Origin: Eubacterium plexicaudatum ASF492
GTDB lineage: Bacteria; Bacillota; Clostridia; Lachnospirales; Lachnospiraceae
Assembly: GCF_000364225.2 (NCBI RefSeq)
Contig: NZ_AQFT02000001.1
Location: 5,692,501 to 5,756,500, forward strand
DNA length: 64,000 nt
Reading direction: 5' to 3'
The first letter of the stretch is position 1, and every line of letters begins with the position of its first letter. The notes beneath the pieces were generated by a model. The model saw only the letters and a program-made list of their open reading frames with translations, made no database searches and was not told the origin of the DNA. The translations under genes were made by a program, and so were the position numbers. Positions 49,536 to 58,763 of the stretch are shown piece after piece.

Positions 49536-50629
49536 TAAAACGTACCTTCCTTTACTTTAACGACAACAGGTTCTCCGCCGGCTGGCGACCATATATTTTC
49601 TGCGTTTGGTTCCATGGTCCGAATAGCGGCTTCTTCACTGGAGATGAATACTTTATCATCTTTTTCGCCAACTACCATCGAACGAAGTTTCAAACGGTCG
49701 TTCAGCGCCATGAGGCCTCCTTCAAATCCTAAAACAATGGAGAAAGGACCGGTAATCAGAAGGCTTGGAAACATAGTTCTAAGATAAGTATGTTTCTTTT
49801 GGTCATCGCTGTCTGTTTTTGCCGCAATGGTACTCCAAAACGGAGCAGCGACTACACTTGCGGCTTCGTCGAGCGTAAGTCCCTGTACGCGGAGCAGGTA
49901 ATCCATGATATAGGTAATGACTTCCGTATCGGTCTGGAGGGTACATTTATAGCCAAACATTTCGACAAATCGGCGGTTCGTGTCATAGGAGGATATTTCT
50001 CCGTTATGCACGATGGAATAGTCAAGCAGTGTAAACGGATGCGCGCCGCCCCACCAGCCGGGAGTATTTGTCGGATAACGTCCATGCGCCGTCCACGAGT
50101 ATCCTTCATATTCTTCTAATTTATAAAAGACGCCTACATCTTCCGGGAAGCCGACCGCTTTGAACGCGCCCATGTTTTTGCCGCTGGAAAAGACGTAAGC
50201 GCCGGACATTTGGGCGTTGATTTTTATAACTGTTTTGGCGACAAAATCTTTTTCTTCCATCTGTAAGGATGCAAGAACAGATTTTAGCGGCGCTGCAAAA
50301 TACCTCCATATGATTGGTTCGTCTGTGATTGCCGGAATCTTTCGGGTCGGAATGATTTCTGACCGTACGATTTCAAAGCGCTCCTTTAAGAAAGCTTCGC
50401 ACTCCTTACGAGTGCCGCGGGAATCAAAAAACATATGTAATGCATAAAAATCTTTATATTCAGGGTAAATGCCATAACCGGCAAAGCCGCCGCCTAATCC
50501 GTTGGAACGGTCATGCATGGGTTTCATGGAATTTGTGATCATTTCACCGGACATCTTATTTCCATTTTTGGAAATTACTGCTGAAATTGCACATCCGGAA
50601 GGGATTCTTACTTCGCCTTCGATTTTCAT
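49535..50629 (-). CDS. Class II glutamine amidotransferase domain of split glutamate synthase
   Basis: A 364-residue protein equivalent to the N-terminal domain of GltB. The likely nucleophile is Cys13 (IPSGCAISAVIS), which implies removal of about 12 residues to expose it. Other marks are GLGGGFAGYG, AHGRYPTNTPGWWGGAHPF and IVHNGEISSYDTN, which binds glutamine. It hydrolyses glutamine and passes ammonia to the synthase subunit that follows with a one-base overlap. It is the first gene of the minus-strand nitrogen operon, behind a promoter and a leader hairpin. The reading frame is intact. Confidence 0.9.
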   Translation of the reverse strand: MKIEGEVRIPSGCAISAVISKNGNKMSGEMITNSMKPMHDRSNGLGGGFAGYGIYPEYKDFYALHMFFDSRGTRKECEAFLKERFEIVRSEIIPTRKIPAITDEPIIWRYFAAPLKSVLASLQMEEKDFVAKTVIKINAQMSGAYVFSSGKNMGAFKAVGFPEDVGVFYKLEEYEGYSWTAHGRYPTNTPGWWGGAHPFTLLDYSIVHNGEISSYDTNRRFVEMFGYKCTLQTDTEVITYIMDYLLRVQGLTLDEAASVVAAPFWSTIAAKTDSDDQKKHTYLRTMFPSLLITGPFSIVLGFEGGLMALNDRLKLRSMVVGEKDDKVFISSEEAAIRTMEPNAENIWSPAGGEPVVVKVKEGTF

Positions 50630-50657
50630 AGGTTTTGTACCTTCCTTTCAGAATAAA

Positions 50658-50715
50658 TCAAAAAGGCGCTCATTTTCAGGGCAGGGAATTTCTGCTCTGA
50701 AAAATGAACGCCTTT
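50658..50715 (-). promoter_or_regulatory. Leader terminator/antiterminator hairpin of the glutamate synthase operon
   Basis: On the minus strand a long imperfect stem (GGCGTTCATTTTTCAG with CTGAAAATGAGCGCC) encloses a smaller stem GCAG/CTGC and is followed by TTTTTG, between the promoter and the first gene. A terminator ahead of an operon that encodes an ANTAR antiterminator suggests regulated read-through. The exact ANTAR-type twin hairpin is not clear by eye. Confidence 0.7.
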
Positions 50716-50729
50716 GCTCATATTTTATA

Positions 50730-50758
50730 TTTATACAGCGGATGGTACGTTTTGTCAA
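50730..50758 (-). promoter_or_regulatory. Divergent promoter, minus strand (glutamate synthase operon)
   Basis: Read on the minus strand: TTGACA, exactly 17 bases, TATAAA. It lies back to back with the plus-strand promoter, and the -35 boxes are parts of an inverted repeat (TTGTCAATC ... GGATTGACAA) around an AT-rich centre. Confidence 0.85.
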
Positions 50759-50790
50759 TCTTTTTTTTCGAAAGAAAAAAATAAAAAGGA

Positions 50791-50819
50791 TTGACAAATG
50801 ATTTTTACAGGTGTATGAT
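50791..50819 (+). promoter_or_regulatory. Divergent promoter, plus strand (glutamine synthetase III operon)
   Basis: TTGACA, exactly 17 bases, TATGAT. It is a near-consensus promoter 177 bases ahead of the first gene, leaving a long leader. Confidence 0.88.
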
Positions 50820-50830
50820 CACAATGTGTA

Positions 50831-50972
50831 AAGGCAAGGGCGTCTTTGGGATAAAGTCTCAGAGACGCTTTTTACTTTACAAATAAAATTACATATCATT
50901 TGATAGAAAAGGCAAGGGAGTCTTTTGCGGCGCAGGGAAAAGCGCCATGAAAGCCATCCTTGTCTTTTTGTT
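50831..50972 (+). promoter_or_regulatory. Leader with tandem repeats and two terminator hairpins ahead of glutamine synthetase III
   Basis: The block AAGGCAAGGG followed by (C/A)GTCTT occurs twice, at 50831 and 50909, 78 bases apart. The first is followed by terminator stem GCGTCT/AGACGC and TTTTT (50840-50874). The second encloses hairpin GGCGC/GCGCC, whose loop starts AGGGAA, and ends in CCTTGTC plus TTTTT (50957-50969). ANTAR proteins recognise hairpin loops with A at position 1 and G at position 4, which AGGGAA satisfies. With an ANTAR gene in the divergent operon, antitermination is a reasonable inference. Confidence 0.65.
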
Positions 50973-50995
50973 TTCAAACAAGAAGGAGTGGCATT

Positions 50996-53090
50996 ATGAA
51001 GAGCGTATCAGATTTTTTTGGATGTAAAGTATTTGACGACAGAGTGATGAAAGCAAATTTATCGGCAAAGGTTTATCAGTCTTTGAGAAAGACGATTGAT
51101 GAAGGTGCAAAACTTGATATTGGTGTAGCAAATGCCGTGGCAACAGCTATGAAGGACTGGGCGGTCGATCATGGCGCTACGCACTATACGCATTGGTTTC
51201 AGCCTCTTACCGGCGTAACGGCAGAAAAGCACGACAGTTTTATTTCTCCTTCCCCTGATGGCGGTGTGATTATGGAGTTTTCCGGAAAGGAACTGATCAA
51301 AGGAGAGCCGGACGCTTCGTCGTTTCCCTCCGGCGGACTTCGGGCTACGTTTGAGGCGCGGGGATACACGGCATGGGATCCGACTTCTTATGCTTTTATT
51401 AAGGGAATACATTGTGTATTCCTACCGCATTCTGCTCTTATGGCGGAGAAGCGTTGGATAAGAAAACGCCGCTGCTCCGTTCTATGGAAGCGCTGAATAA
51501 GCAGACGCTCCGCATTCTTCGTCTGTTTGGAAACGGCGATGTGAAATGTGTCCGCACGTCCGTAGGTCCGGAACAGGAATATTTCCTTATTACGAAAGAA
51601 ATGTATGAGCAAAGAAGGGATCTTCGATTTACGGGTCGTACTCTTTTTGGCGCAATGCCGCCAAAGGGACAGGAGATGGACGATCATTATTTCGGAGTGA
51701 TCAAGCCGAGGGTTGCAGCCTATATGGAAGAATTGAACGAGGAGCTTTGGAAGCTGGGTATTTTGGCAAAGACAGAGCATAATGAGGTCGCCCCGGCGCA
51801 GCATGAGCTTGCCCCTGTCTATACAACGACAAATATCGCAACTGATCATAACCAGCTGACAATGGAAATTATGCAGAAGGTTGCGGCAAAGCATGGGCTT
51901 GTGTGCCTTCTTCATGAAAAACCATTTGCCGGAGTAAATGGAAGCGGAAAGCATAACAACTGGTCGCTGACTACAGATGGAGGCGTAAATCTGCTGTCGC
52001 CGGGTGAAACGCCATATGAAAACGCACAGTTTTTATTATTCCTTTGCGCGGTTATTAAGGCTGTGGACGATTATCAGGCGTTGTTGCGCCTTTCTGTTGC
52101 GACAGCAGGAAACGATCATAGACTTGGGGCGAACGAAGCGCCTCCGGCAGTCATTTCGATTTTCCTTGGAGAAGAATTGAACGCGGTATTGGAAGCGATT
52201 GAAACCGGTACTCCATATGCAGGAACTGAAAAAACACAGATGAAGCTTGGTGTGAACGTACTGCCAAAGTTTAACCGAGATACCACAGACCGCAACCGTA
52301 CGTCGCCATTTGCATTTACCGGAAATAAATTTGAATTTCGTATGCTTGGTTCTTCCAACAGCATTGCCTGTGCGAATATGATGCTGAACAGCGCGGTAGC
52401 GGAAAGCCTGAAAATCTATGCAGACAGACTGGAAAAAGCGGAGAATTTTGAAGATGCCCTGCATGAAATGATCCGCAAGACGATCAAAGATCATAAACAT
52501 ATTATATTTAACGGAAACGGTTATGACGACACATGGATTAAGGAGGCTGTGGAAAAGAGAGGGCTTCTCAACTATCGTACAACGCCGGATTGTATGCCGC
52601 ATTTGCTGGATGAAAAAATGTACGGATGCTGACGTCTCACAAAGTATTTTCAGAAGCGGAGTTAAAGTCCAGATGTGAAATTATGCTGGATAACTATTGT
52701 AAAACGGTTTTGATTGAGGCGAATACCATGATCGATATGGCAAGGACAGAGATTGCTCCGGCAGTAGGCGCTTATGTACTGGAGCTTGCAAATACAGCGG
52801 CGGCAAAAAAAGCGGTCGATGCTTCTATTCCATGCGTCTATGAGGCTGGGCTTCTTAAAAAGCTTGCAAGATTGGAAGAACAGATCGCGGTTAAGACGGA
52901 TGAATTGGAAGAAGCTGTGATGAGGCTTAAGGATACGGAAGATGTTGAAACGGAGTCTTATCGGATTCGGGATGTTGTTTTAGGGAAAATGGGCGAATTA
53001 AGAGTTGCCTGCGACGAGGCGGAGACGATGACGGCAAAGAAATACTGGCCGTTCCCAACTTATGGCGATTTATTGTTTGGCGTAAAATAA
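50996..53090 (+). CDS. glnN: Glutamine synthetase type III (two single-base frameshifts)
   Basis: GSIII is the large, about 700-residue form found in Bacteroides and Clostridia. AAGGAG precedes ATG 50996. Family marks are DWAVDHGATHYTHWFQPLTG and AEKHDSF early on, then SVGPEQEYFLI, KTEHNEVAPAQHELAP, GVNGSGKHNNWSL and NDHRLGANEAPPAVIS. One base missing near 51406 (KGNTLCIPTAFCSYGGEALD when restored) and one in the A6 run 52613-52618 (DEKNVRMLTSHKVF) break the frame. The C-terminal domain with AKKYWPFPTYGDLLF ends at 53090. Corrected length is about 698. It is followed by Amt-PII, so ammonia uptake and assimilation are cotranscribed. Confidence 0.92.
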
Positions 53091-53135
53091 TCTGATAAAT
53101 GGAAACTGATTGGACTTGATTTGGAGGAAGAAAAT

Positions 53136-54893
53136 ATGAATGATGCTATGAAAGAGCTTGTACAAGAAGCAGTATCGGGCGAAGTGTTCGGGGTCTGGTT
53201 TTTAATCGGCGCCGCGTTGGTATTCTGGATGCAGGCGGGTTTTGCAATGGTAGAGGCAGGATTTACCAGGGCAAAAAATACCGGAAATATCATTATGAAG
53301 AACTTGATGGATTTTTGTATTGGAACCGTAGTATTTATACTGATTGGTTTTGGCTTGCTGATGGGAGAAGATTTATTTGGGTTTATTGGAAGGCCGAACT
53401 TTGATTTATTTACGGCATATGCGGAGTTTGATTTTTCAAGCTTTGTATTTAACCTTGTATTTTGCGCTACTACGGCTACTATCGTATCCGGCGCAATGGC
53501 AGAACGTACAAAATTTCTCTCCTATTGTATTTATTCCGGCGTAATTTCCGCTCTGATTTATCCGATTGAAGCACATTGGATATGGGGAGGAGGATGGCTG
53601 GCACAGCTTGGCTTTCATGATTTTGCAGGCTCTTGCGCAATCCATATGGTAGGTGGTATTTCCGCTCTTATCGGTGCAAAAATTCTTGGTCCCCGTATTG
53701 GAAAGTTTACCAGAGATAAGGGCGGAAAGGTTGTGAAGGTAAACGCGTTCTTTGGACACAGTATTGCGTTTGGAGCGCTTGGGGTATTTATTCTTTGGCT
53801 TGGCTGGTATGGATTTAATGGTGCGGCTGCGGTTTCCATTGCACAGCTTGGCTCGATTTTCCTGACAACAACAGTCGCGCCGGCTATTGCAACGGTTGTC
53901 TGCATGGTCTTTACATGGATGAAATATGGAAAGCCAGATGTTTCTATGTGCCTGAACGCCTCTTTGGCAGGACTTGTGGCAATCACGGCGTCGTGTGATG
54001 TGACGGATGCATACGGTGCGATTGTGATTGGAGCAGTTGCAGGTGTTCTCGTTGTGTTTGGCGTGTGGCTTCTTGATTATGTACTTCATATTGACGATCC
54101 GGTCGGAGCAGTTGCCGTACATTGCATGAATGGGATCTGGGGGACGCTGGCGGTTGGATTATTTGCTACAGAGAAGGCTCCGGGATACGGTATAGCAAAT
54201 GCTTCAGGGGAAACCTTGACCGGTCTGTTTTATGGCGGCGGTTTTGAATTATTAAAACTCCAGCTTATCGGCTTTGCCAGCGTTGCGGTATGGACAGCAG
54301 TTACGATAACGATTACATTCCTCGTGATCAGGGCGATTGCGGGACTTCGTGCAGATCGGGAAGAAGAAATAGCTGGCCTTGATGCGACAGAGCATGGTCT
54401 TTCTTCCGCATATGCAGGCTTTGCAATGCTTCCGGAGTATATAGAAGGAGAAGATGACCCTGTGGTGGTATCCGGTGATACTCCGGTTGCTGAAGCAGTC
54501 CCGGTGAAAAGGGTTCCAGCGTTTGAAGAAGGGGCGGCGAAGTTTACGAAAATTGAAATTGTCTGCAGGGAATCCAAATTAGAAGTTTTAAAAAATGCGA
54601 TGATGAAACTGGGAATTACGGGTATGACAGTATCCCATGTCCTAGGATGCGGGATTCAGAAAGGCAAACCGGAGTATTATCGCGGCGTACAGGTGGAGGC
54701 GAATCTGTTTCCTAAGGTACAGGTGGATATTGTAGTCAGCGCGGTTCCGGTCCGTAAAGTGATAGAAACAGCGAAGAAGGTGCTTTACACAGGGCATATT
54801 GGAGACGGGAAAATTTTTGTCTATGATGTGGAAAACGTGGTGAAAGTAAGAACCGGAGAAGAAGGCTTTGACGCCCTTCAGGATGTGGAATAA
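53136..54893 (+). CDS. amt: Ammonium transporter fused to a PII (GlnB/GlnK) domain
   Basis: A 585-residue fusion. Residues about 18-420 form the Amt channel with eleven membrane helices; pore marks are FWMQAGFAMVEAGF, EAHWIWGGGWLAQLGFHDFAG, LGWYGFNGAA and AVHCMNGIWGTLA with conserved pore His. After a linker (residues about 430-475), residues 478-585 are a PII domain (FTKIEIVCRESKLEVLKNAM), with T-loop GKPEYYRGVQVE and the C-terminal GHIGDGKIFVYDVENVVKVRTGE. PII normally plugs Amt when nitrogen is plentiful; here sensor and channel are one chain. ATG 53136 is preceded by TTGGAGGAAG. Confidence 0.94.
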   Translation: MNDAMKELVQEAVSGEVFGVWFLIGAALVFWMQAGFAMVEAGFTRAKNTGNIIMKNLMDFCIGTVVFILIGFGLLMGEDLFGFIGRPNFDLFTAYAEFDFSSFVFNLVFCATTATIVSGAMAERTKFLSYCIYSGVISALIYPIEAHWIWGGGWLAQLGFHDFAGSCAIHMVGGISALIGAKILGPRIGKFTRDKGGKVVKVNAFFGHSIAFGALGVFILWLGWYGFNGAAAVSIAQLGSIFLTTTVAPAIATVVCMVFTWMKYGKPDVSMCLNASLAGLVAITASCDVTDAYGAIVIGAVAGVLVVFGVWLLDYVLHIDDPVGAVAVHCMNGIWGTLAVGLFATEKAPGYGIANASGETLTGLFYGGGFELLKLQLIGFASVAVWTAVTITITFLVIRAIAGLRADREEEIAGLDATEHGLSSAYAGFAMLPEYIEGEDDPVVVSGDTPVAEAVPVKRVPAFEEGAAKFTKIEIVCRESKLEVLKNAMMKLGITGMTVSHVLGCGIQKGKPEYYRGVQVEANLFPKVQVDIVVSAVPVRKVIETAKKVLYTGHIGDGKIFVYDVENVVKVRTGEEGFDALQDVE

Positions 54894-54922
54894 ATGACTT
54901 AAATTTATGGAGGTATATTTGT

Positions 54923-56503
54923 ATGTGTTCGATTATGGGCTATTGCAACCGTGGCGCTGCTTTTGATGTTTTTATGGAAGGATTCAAGCGGACGGTATCA
55001 AGAGGTCCGGATGATAGCCGGATTGTTGAAACAAAAGACGGACTGCTTGGATTTCACAGATTATCGATTATGGGGCTGGCTCCGTCGGGGATGCAGCCGT
55101 TTAGGCTGGGCGATAGCTATGTGGTCTGCAATGGAGAAATTTATGGTTTTCAGAAGCTGAAAGAAGAGCTGTCCAAAAAATATACATTTAAGAGCGAATC
55201 GGATTGCGAGGTTCTTTTACCGCTGTATCAGGAATACGGAACAGCGATGTTCGCCATGCTGGACGCGGAGTTTGCCTGTATTATTTATGATGGAAACGCC
55301 GGAGAATTTATTGCGGCAAGAGATCCGATTGGTATTCGGCCGTTGTATTATGGATATGACAAACAAGGAGCTGTTATATTTGCCAGCGAGGCAAAAAATC
55401 TGGTAGGGCTTACGGATAAGATTATGCCGTTTCCGCCAGGACATTATTACAAAAGCGGTCAATTTATTTGTTACTGCGACATTGCGAAAACGGATCATAT
55501 TTGCCGCGATAATCTGGAGACCGTATGCAAAAATATTCATAATAAACTCACAGCCGGAGTGGAGAAACGTCTTGCGGCGGATGCGAAGGTGGGGTTTTTG
55601 CTTTCCGGCGGACTGGATTCTTCTTTGGTATGCGCGATTGCGGCAAAGAAAAGCAAAGAACCAATCAAGACCTTTGCGATTGGGATGAGAGAAGACGCCA
55701 TTGATTTAAAGTATGCAAGACAGGTGGCGGATTATATTGGAAGCGATCATACGGAGGTTTACATGACGCCGGATACAGTGGTTTCTTCGCTGGAAACGGT
55801 CATTCAGCTGCTGGGAACCTATGATATAACGACAATCCGCGCATCTATGGGAATGTATCTGGTGTGCAAAGCGATCCATGAGCAGACCGACATCCGCGTT
55901 TTGCTGACGGGTGAAATATCGGATGAATTGTTTGGATATAAATATACAGATTTCGCACCAGATGCAGCGGCGTTTCAGACAGAGGCGCAAAAACGGATCC
56001 GGGAGCTGCATATGTATGACGTTCTTCGTGCCGACCGCTGTATCTCCGTTAATTCGCTTGAAGCAAGAGTTCCATTTGGCGATTTGGATTTTGTAAAATA
56101 TGTGATGTCCGTAAATCCGGAATTAAAAATCAACACTTATGGAAAAGGGAAATATCTGCTTCGCCGTGCATTTGAGGATGGCGATTATTTGCCCAAAGAG
56201 ATTTTGTGGAGGGAGAAGGCCGCGTTTTCAGACGCGGTCGGACATTCCATGGTAGATTATTTAAAGGAGTATGCGGAGTGTAAGTATACAGATAAAGAGT
56301 GTGAAAGTTTGTGTGAAAAATATGCGTATGCCAGACCGTTTACTAAGGAATCCTTATTATACAGAGAGATTTTTGAATCCTATTATCCTGGGCAGGCCCA
56401 GATGGTCGCCGGCTACTGGATGCCTAACAAGGAATGGGAGGGCTGCGATGTGAAAGATCCTTCTGCACGAGCGCTGTCAAACTATGGAGACAGCGGGAAA
56501 TAG
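54923..56503 (+). CDS. asnB: Asparagine synthase, glutamine-hydrolysing
   Basis: A 526-residue enzyme converting aspartate, glutamine and ATP to asparagine. Cys2 (MCSIMGY) is the amidotransferase nucleophile after Met removal. SRGPDDSR, GFHRLSIMG, VCNGEIYG and AARDPIGIRPLYY complete the N-terminal domain (1-200). The synthase domain shows the pyrophosphate loop FLLSGGLDSSLVCAIAAKK, LLTGEISDELFGY and SLEARVPFGD. GGAGG precedes ATG. It follows Amt-PII after 29 bases in the same operon and is intact. The following genes are decayed fragments, so the nitrogen island ends here. Confidence 0.94.
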   Translation: MCSIMGYCNRGAAFDVFMEGFKRTVSRGPDDSRIVETKDGLLGFHRLSIMGLAPSGMQPFRLGDSYVVCNGEIYGFQKLKEELSKKYTFKSESDCEVLLPLYQEYGTAMFAMLDAEFACIIYDGNAGEFIAARDPIGIRPLYYGYDKQGAVIFASEAKNLVGLTDKIMPFPPGHYYKSGQFICYCDIAKTDHICRDNLETVCKNIHNKLTAGVEKRLAADAKVGFLLSGGLDSSLVCAIAAKKSKEPIKTFAIGMREDAIDLKYARQVADYIGSDHTEVYMTPDTVVSSLETVIQLLGTYDITTIRASMGMYLVCKAIHEQTDIRVLLTGEISDELFGYKYTDFAPDAAAFQTEAQKRIRELHMYDVLRADRCISVNSLEARVPFGDLDFVKYVMSVNPELKINTYGKGKYLLRRAFEDGDYLPKEILWREKAAFSDAVGHSMVDYLKEYAECKYTDKECESLCEKYAYARPFTKESLLYREIFESYYPGQAQMVAGYWMPNKEWEGCDVKDPSARALSNYGDSGK

Positions 56504-56509
56504 AGGACG

Positions 56510-56902
56510 ATGGATATCATGCAGGAGAACCAGAGGAAAGTGGATGAGGAACGGCAGGAGCTGCAGATGCTGGTGTCGGATGTCTCCCATTAGGTGAAAA
56601 CACCGGTAAGCAATCTGAAAATGGTGACGGATACGCTGCGTTCGAAAGACGCCCCGCTGATCGATATGTTGGCGATGGCCTGTAGCGGCATCGTATATGC
56701 GGCGGAGAAAAAAGATATTTGCGTTACGGTGGACTGTCCGGAGGATCTCCTGCTTTCCCACGACAGCAAATGGACGGCGGAAGCCGTGTTTAATCTGCCG
56801 GACAATGCGGTGAAGTATACCCCGGTGGGAGGAGCAATCCGAATTTCAGTAGAGCAATGGGAAATCACATGGCAGACGGACATTCCCAGTTGTCCGGCGT
56901 AA
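56510..56902 (+). pseudogene. Sensor histidine kinase fragment with stop at the H-box Gln
   Basis: From ATG 56510 the sequence reads as a kinase dimerisation segment (MDIMQENQRKVDEERQELQM, LVSDVSH, then TAG, then VKTPVSNLKMV). The usual motif is SHQLKTP, so the TAG replaces exactly the conserved Gln. After LRSKDAPLI there is a jump to part of the ATPase domain (DICVTVDCPEDLLLSHDSKW and NLPDNAVKYTPVGGAIRISV). The intervening region and the G-box are missing. Sensor domain and partner regulator are absent. This is a decayed, internally deleted remnant. Confidence 0.85.
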
Positions 56903-56938
56903 ATTTTTTCGCAGCAGTGTGCTGACAAAGCCGGTCTT

Positions 56939-57277
56939 TTGAGGTACAATGGGTATGACGGAACTCATGTTGTTCATATTTTTCCGGAAATGGAGTTTGG
57001 TTGCAGAACGAATTTTTCGCTTTATGATGACGGAGTGATAGAAGTATTTTACAGTACCAGCGCTGCGAAATCCGGCGTTGATTTTTACAGAATAAGCGCC
57101 GACGGATTTACACCCGAACGAATTGATTCTTTTACCACAGTCGGTCGTATGGAAGGAGATGAGCCTGTCTTTACCTATTCTTAAAATGGGAATGAAATTA
57201 CGGAAGAAGAATACAATGCCAGCATTCAAGCCTATGAAATTGAGCCTACGGCATTGGATTGGATACAGATACAATAA
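56939..57277 (+). pseudogene. 3' fragment of an unrecognised gene with an in-frame stop
   Basis: An open stretch encodes NGYDGTHVVHIFPEMEFGCRT, shortened in quotation, through DEPVFTYS. It meets TAA at 57182-57184 and continues in the same frame with NGNEITEEEYNASIQAYEIE to a stop near 57277. The continuity on both sides of the stop suggests a single former gene, probably for a secreted or lipoprotein. There is no start codon with a ribosome site. I do not recognise the family. Confidence 0.55.
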
Positions 57278-57351
57278 TAAATGGTTGCATTTTCAAGGCT
57301 TCTAAGTTTCCGAGAGTACGCTGTTATTTTCATGGAGGTGTAATTCAATAG

Positions 57352-58188
57352 TTGGATATTATAGAACAAAAAATAAATACGAAGGACTATTTAACGAAAT
57401 CAAATTTGCCAGCAAGTGATTATGTGATAAATCCCTATGTCGGTTGTACGCATGCTTGTAAATACTGTTATGCAAGATTTATGAAAAGATTTACAGGGCA
57501 TAAGGAAGAATGGGGGAAATTTATAGACATTAAACATTGTGAAAAACCTATTAATCTAAAGAGATTAAAGGGAAAATCTGTTTTTATGTCATCCGTAACG
57601 GATTGTTATAATTCTTATGAGGAGAAATACGGCATCACAAGAAAGATATTGGAACAGCTTGTGAATGCAGACTGTCAAATTACAATTTCAACAAAATCAA
57701 TGCTTATTTTACGAGATATGGAATTATTGAAAAGGATGTCCAATCTCAAAGTGGCATTTTCAATCAATACTTTGGATGAAGTATTCAGGGCGGATATGGA
57801 TAAAGGCAGTTCCATTAAAGACAGGCTTCATGCAATAGAAAAATTACATAATGCGGGTATTCATACGGTTTTATTTATGTCTCCTATTTTTCCGTATATC
57901 ACAGAATGGAAAGATATCATTGAAAGTACGAAAGAGAATGTATGTGAATATTGGTTTGAAAATCTGAATCTCAGAGGAGATTATAAAAGCAGCATCCTCT
58001 CTTATATCAATACACACTATCCGGACTTAAAAGAAAAATATGAAGCAATTTATTTAAATAAAGATAGTACATATTGGAATACATTGGCTGATTTGCTCAA
58101 CACGTATTGTGATGAACTGGGATTAAATTATGTCAATTACTTTTACCATGAAAAACTTGTTAAGGATAAATTAAATTACGTCCATTGA
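57352..58188 (+). CDS. Radical SAM protein, SplB-like
   Basis: A 278-residue iron-sulfur protein. GGAGGTG precedes the TTG start at 57352. The Cx3Cx2C cluster motif is CTHACKYCYARFMKRFTGH, within the family block NPYVGCTHACKYCYA. Further marks are ISTKSMLILRDMELL and GIHTVLFMSPIFPYITEW. This resembles the spore photoproduct lyase-related radical SAM group (Rv2578c-like) rather than SplB itself, which is longer. It has an intact frame in a region of relics. Substrate unknown; no precursor peptide is next to it. Confidence 0.85.
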   Translation: MDIIEQKINTKDYLTKSNLPASDYVINPYVGCTHACKYCYARFMKRFTGHKEEWGKFIDIKHCEKPINLKRLKGKSVFMSSVTDCYNSYEEKYGITRKILEQLVNADCQITISTKSMLILRDMELLKRMSNLKVAFSINTLDEVFRADMDKGSSIKDRLHAIEKLHNAGIHTVLFMSPIFPYITEWKDIIESTKENVCEYWFENLNLRGDYKSSILSYINTHYPDLKEKYEAIYLNKDSTYWNTLADLLNTYCDELGLNYVNYFYHEKLVKDKLNYVH

Positions 58189-58230
58189 ATAAAAACGATG
58201 TTCTGTGGGTTTTAACATAGGGGATGGTGA

Positions 58231-58352
58231 ATGAAGATGTTAGAATATATTTCTGCCCCGGAAGCGGCGAAGAAATGGGGCATTTCAGAAAGACGCGGAA
58301 AAACCAACAGATGCCCGGGTGAAAGCAGAAAGGAACAAAAAACATGAATAAA
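58231..58352 (+). pseudogene. Helix-turn-helix (excisionase-like) gene with internal deletion
   Basis: The start reads KMLEYISAPEAAKKWGISER, the first half of a common small Lachnospiraceae HTH protein. After the Arg the sequence jumps, in another frame, to its usual tail DAEKPTDARVKAERNKKHE with stop near 58352. The middle, including the rest of the DNA-binding domain, is deleted. Confidence 0.7.
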
Positions 58353-58454
58353 GTTTTAATTATTGATGATGATAGAGAGCTTTGCGCACTGAGCTTGCTG
58401 CAACTAAAAGAAAAGGAATACCAGCTTGGAGAAAAGGGATTCCGTTCGAGGTAA
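58344..58454 (+). pseudogene. Response regulator fragment
   Basis: ATG 58344 begins MNKVLIIDDDRELCAL, the start of an OmpR-type receiver domain with its acidic cluster. It then passes directly to a short segment (LLQLKEKEYQL) that resembles the first helices of the winged-helix output domain. Most of the receiver, including the phosphorylation site, is missing. It overlaps the end of the HTH relic. It may once have been partner to the kinase relic at 56510. Confidence 0.65.
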
Positions 58455-58562
58455 AGATGGGCCACCCCGTGTATTCAGCGGAAGAAGGAGTTTTGGGGAT
58501 TTCGGAAGGGAAAAAGTGAATACCAGGGGAGAATAAGGCGATCAGAGAGGAGGAGAACGCAG

Positions 58563-58763
58563 ATGGCTAAAGGGACAGGAAAGGTGCGGGCCGGATGTGA
58601 TATCATTACATCCTGGAACTTTAAGCATATCGTAAATGTAAAGACAGTGCGGGGAGTCAAGACTATCACGACATTGGAAGGATACAAGGATCTGCTGATC
58701 TATCCGCCCTCTGTGCTGCTGGAAGGAGATGATGAGGATGATGACGAAACCGACAGTCAGTAA
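58563..58763 (+). pseudogene. C-terminal fragment of a PIN-domain toxin
   Basis: A 66-codon frame with GAGGAGG before ATG. It contains CDIITSWNFKHIVNVKTV and LLIYPPSVLLEGDDED. The SWNFKH segment with its acidic residue upstream is typical of the last strand and helix of PIN-domain RNases. The first two thirds of the domain are missing, replaced by a short MAKGTGKVRAG start. It is therefore not an active nuclease. The partner gene overlaps its end. Confidence 0.65.

Noticed and set aside
57352..58188. Radical SAM gene as part of a sactipeptide/ranthipeptide cluster
   Set aside because: No SPASM-type Cys set, no Cys-rich precursor and no peptidase next to it; the motif block fits SplB-like proteins.
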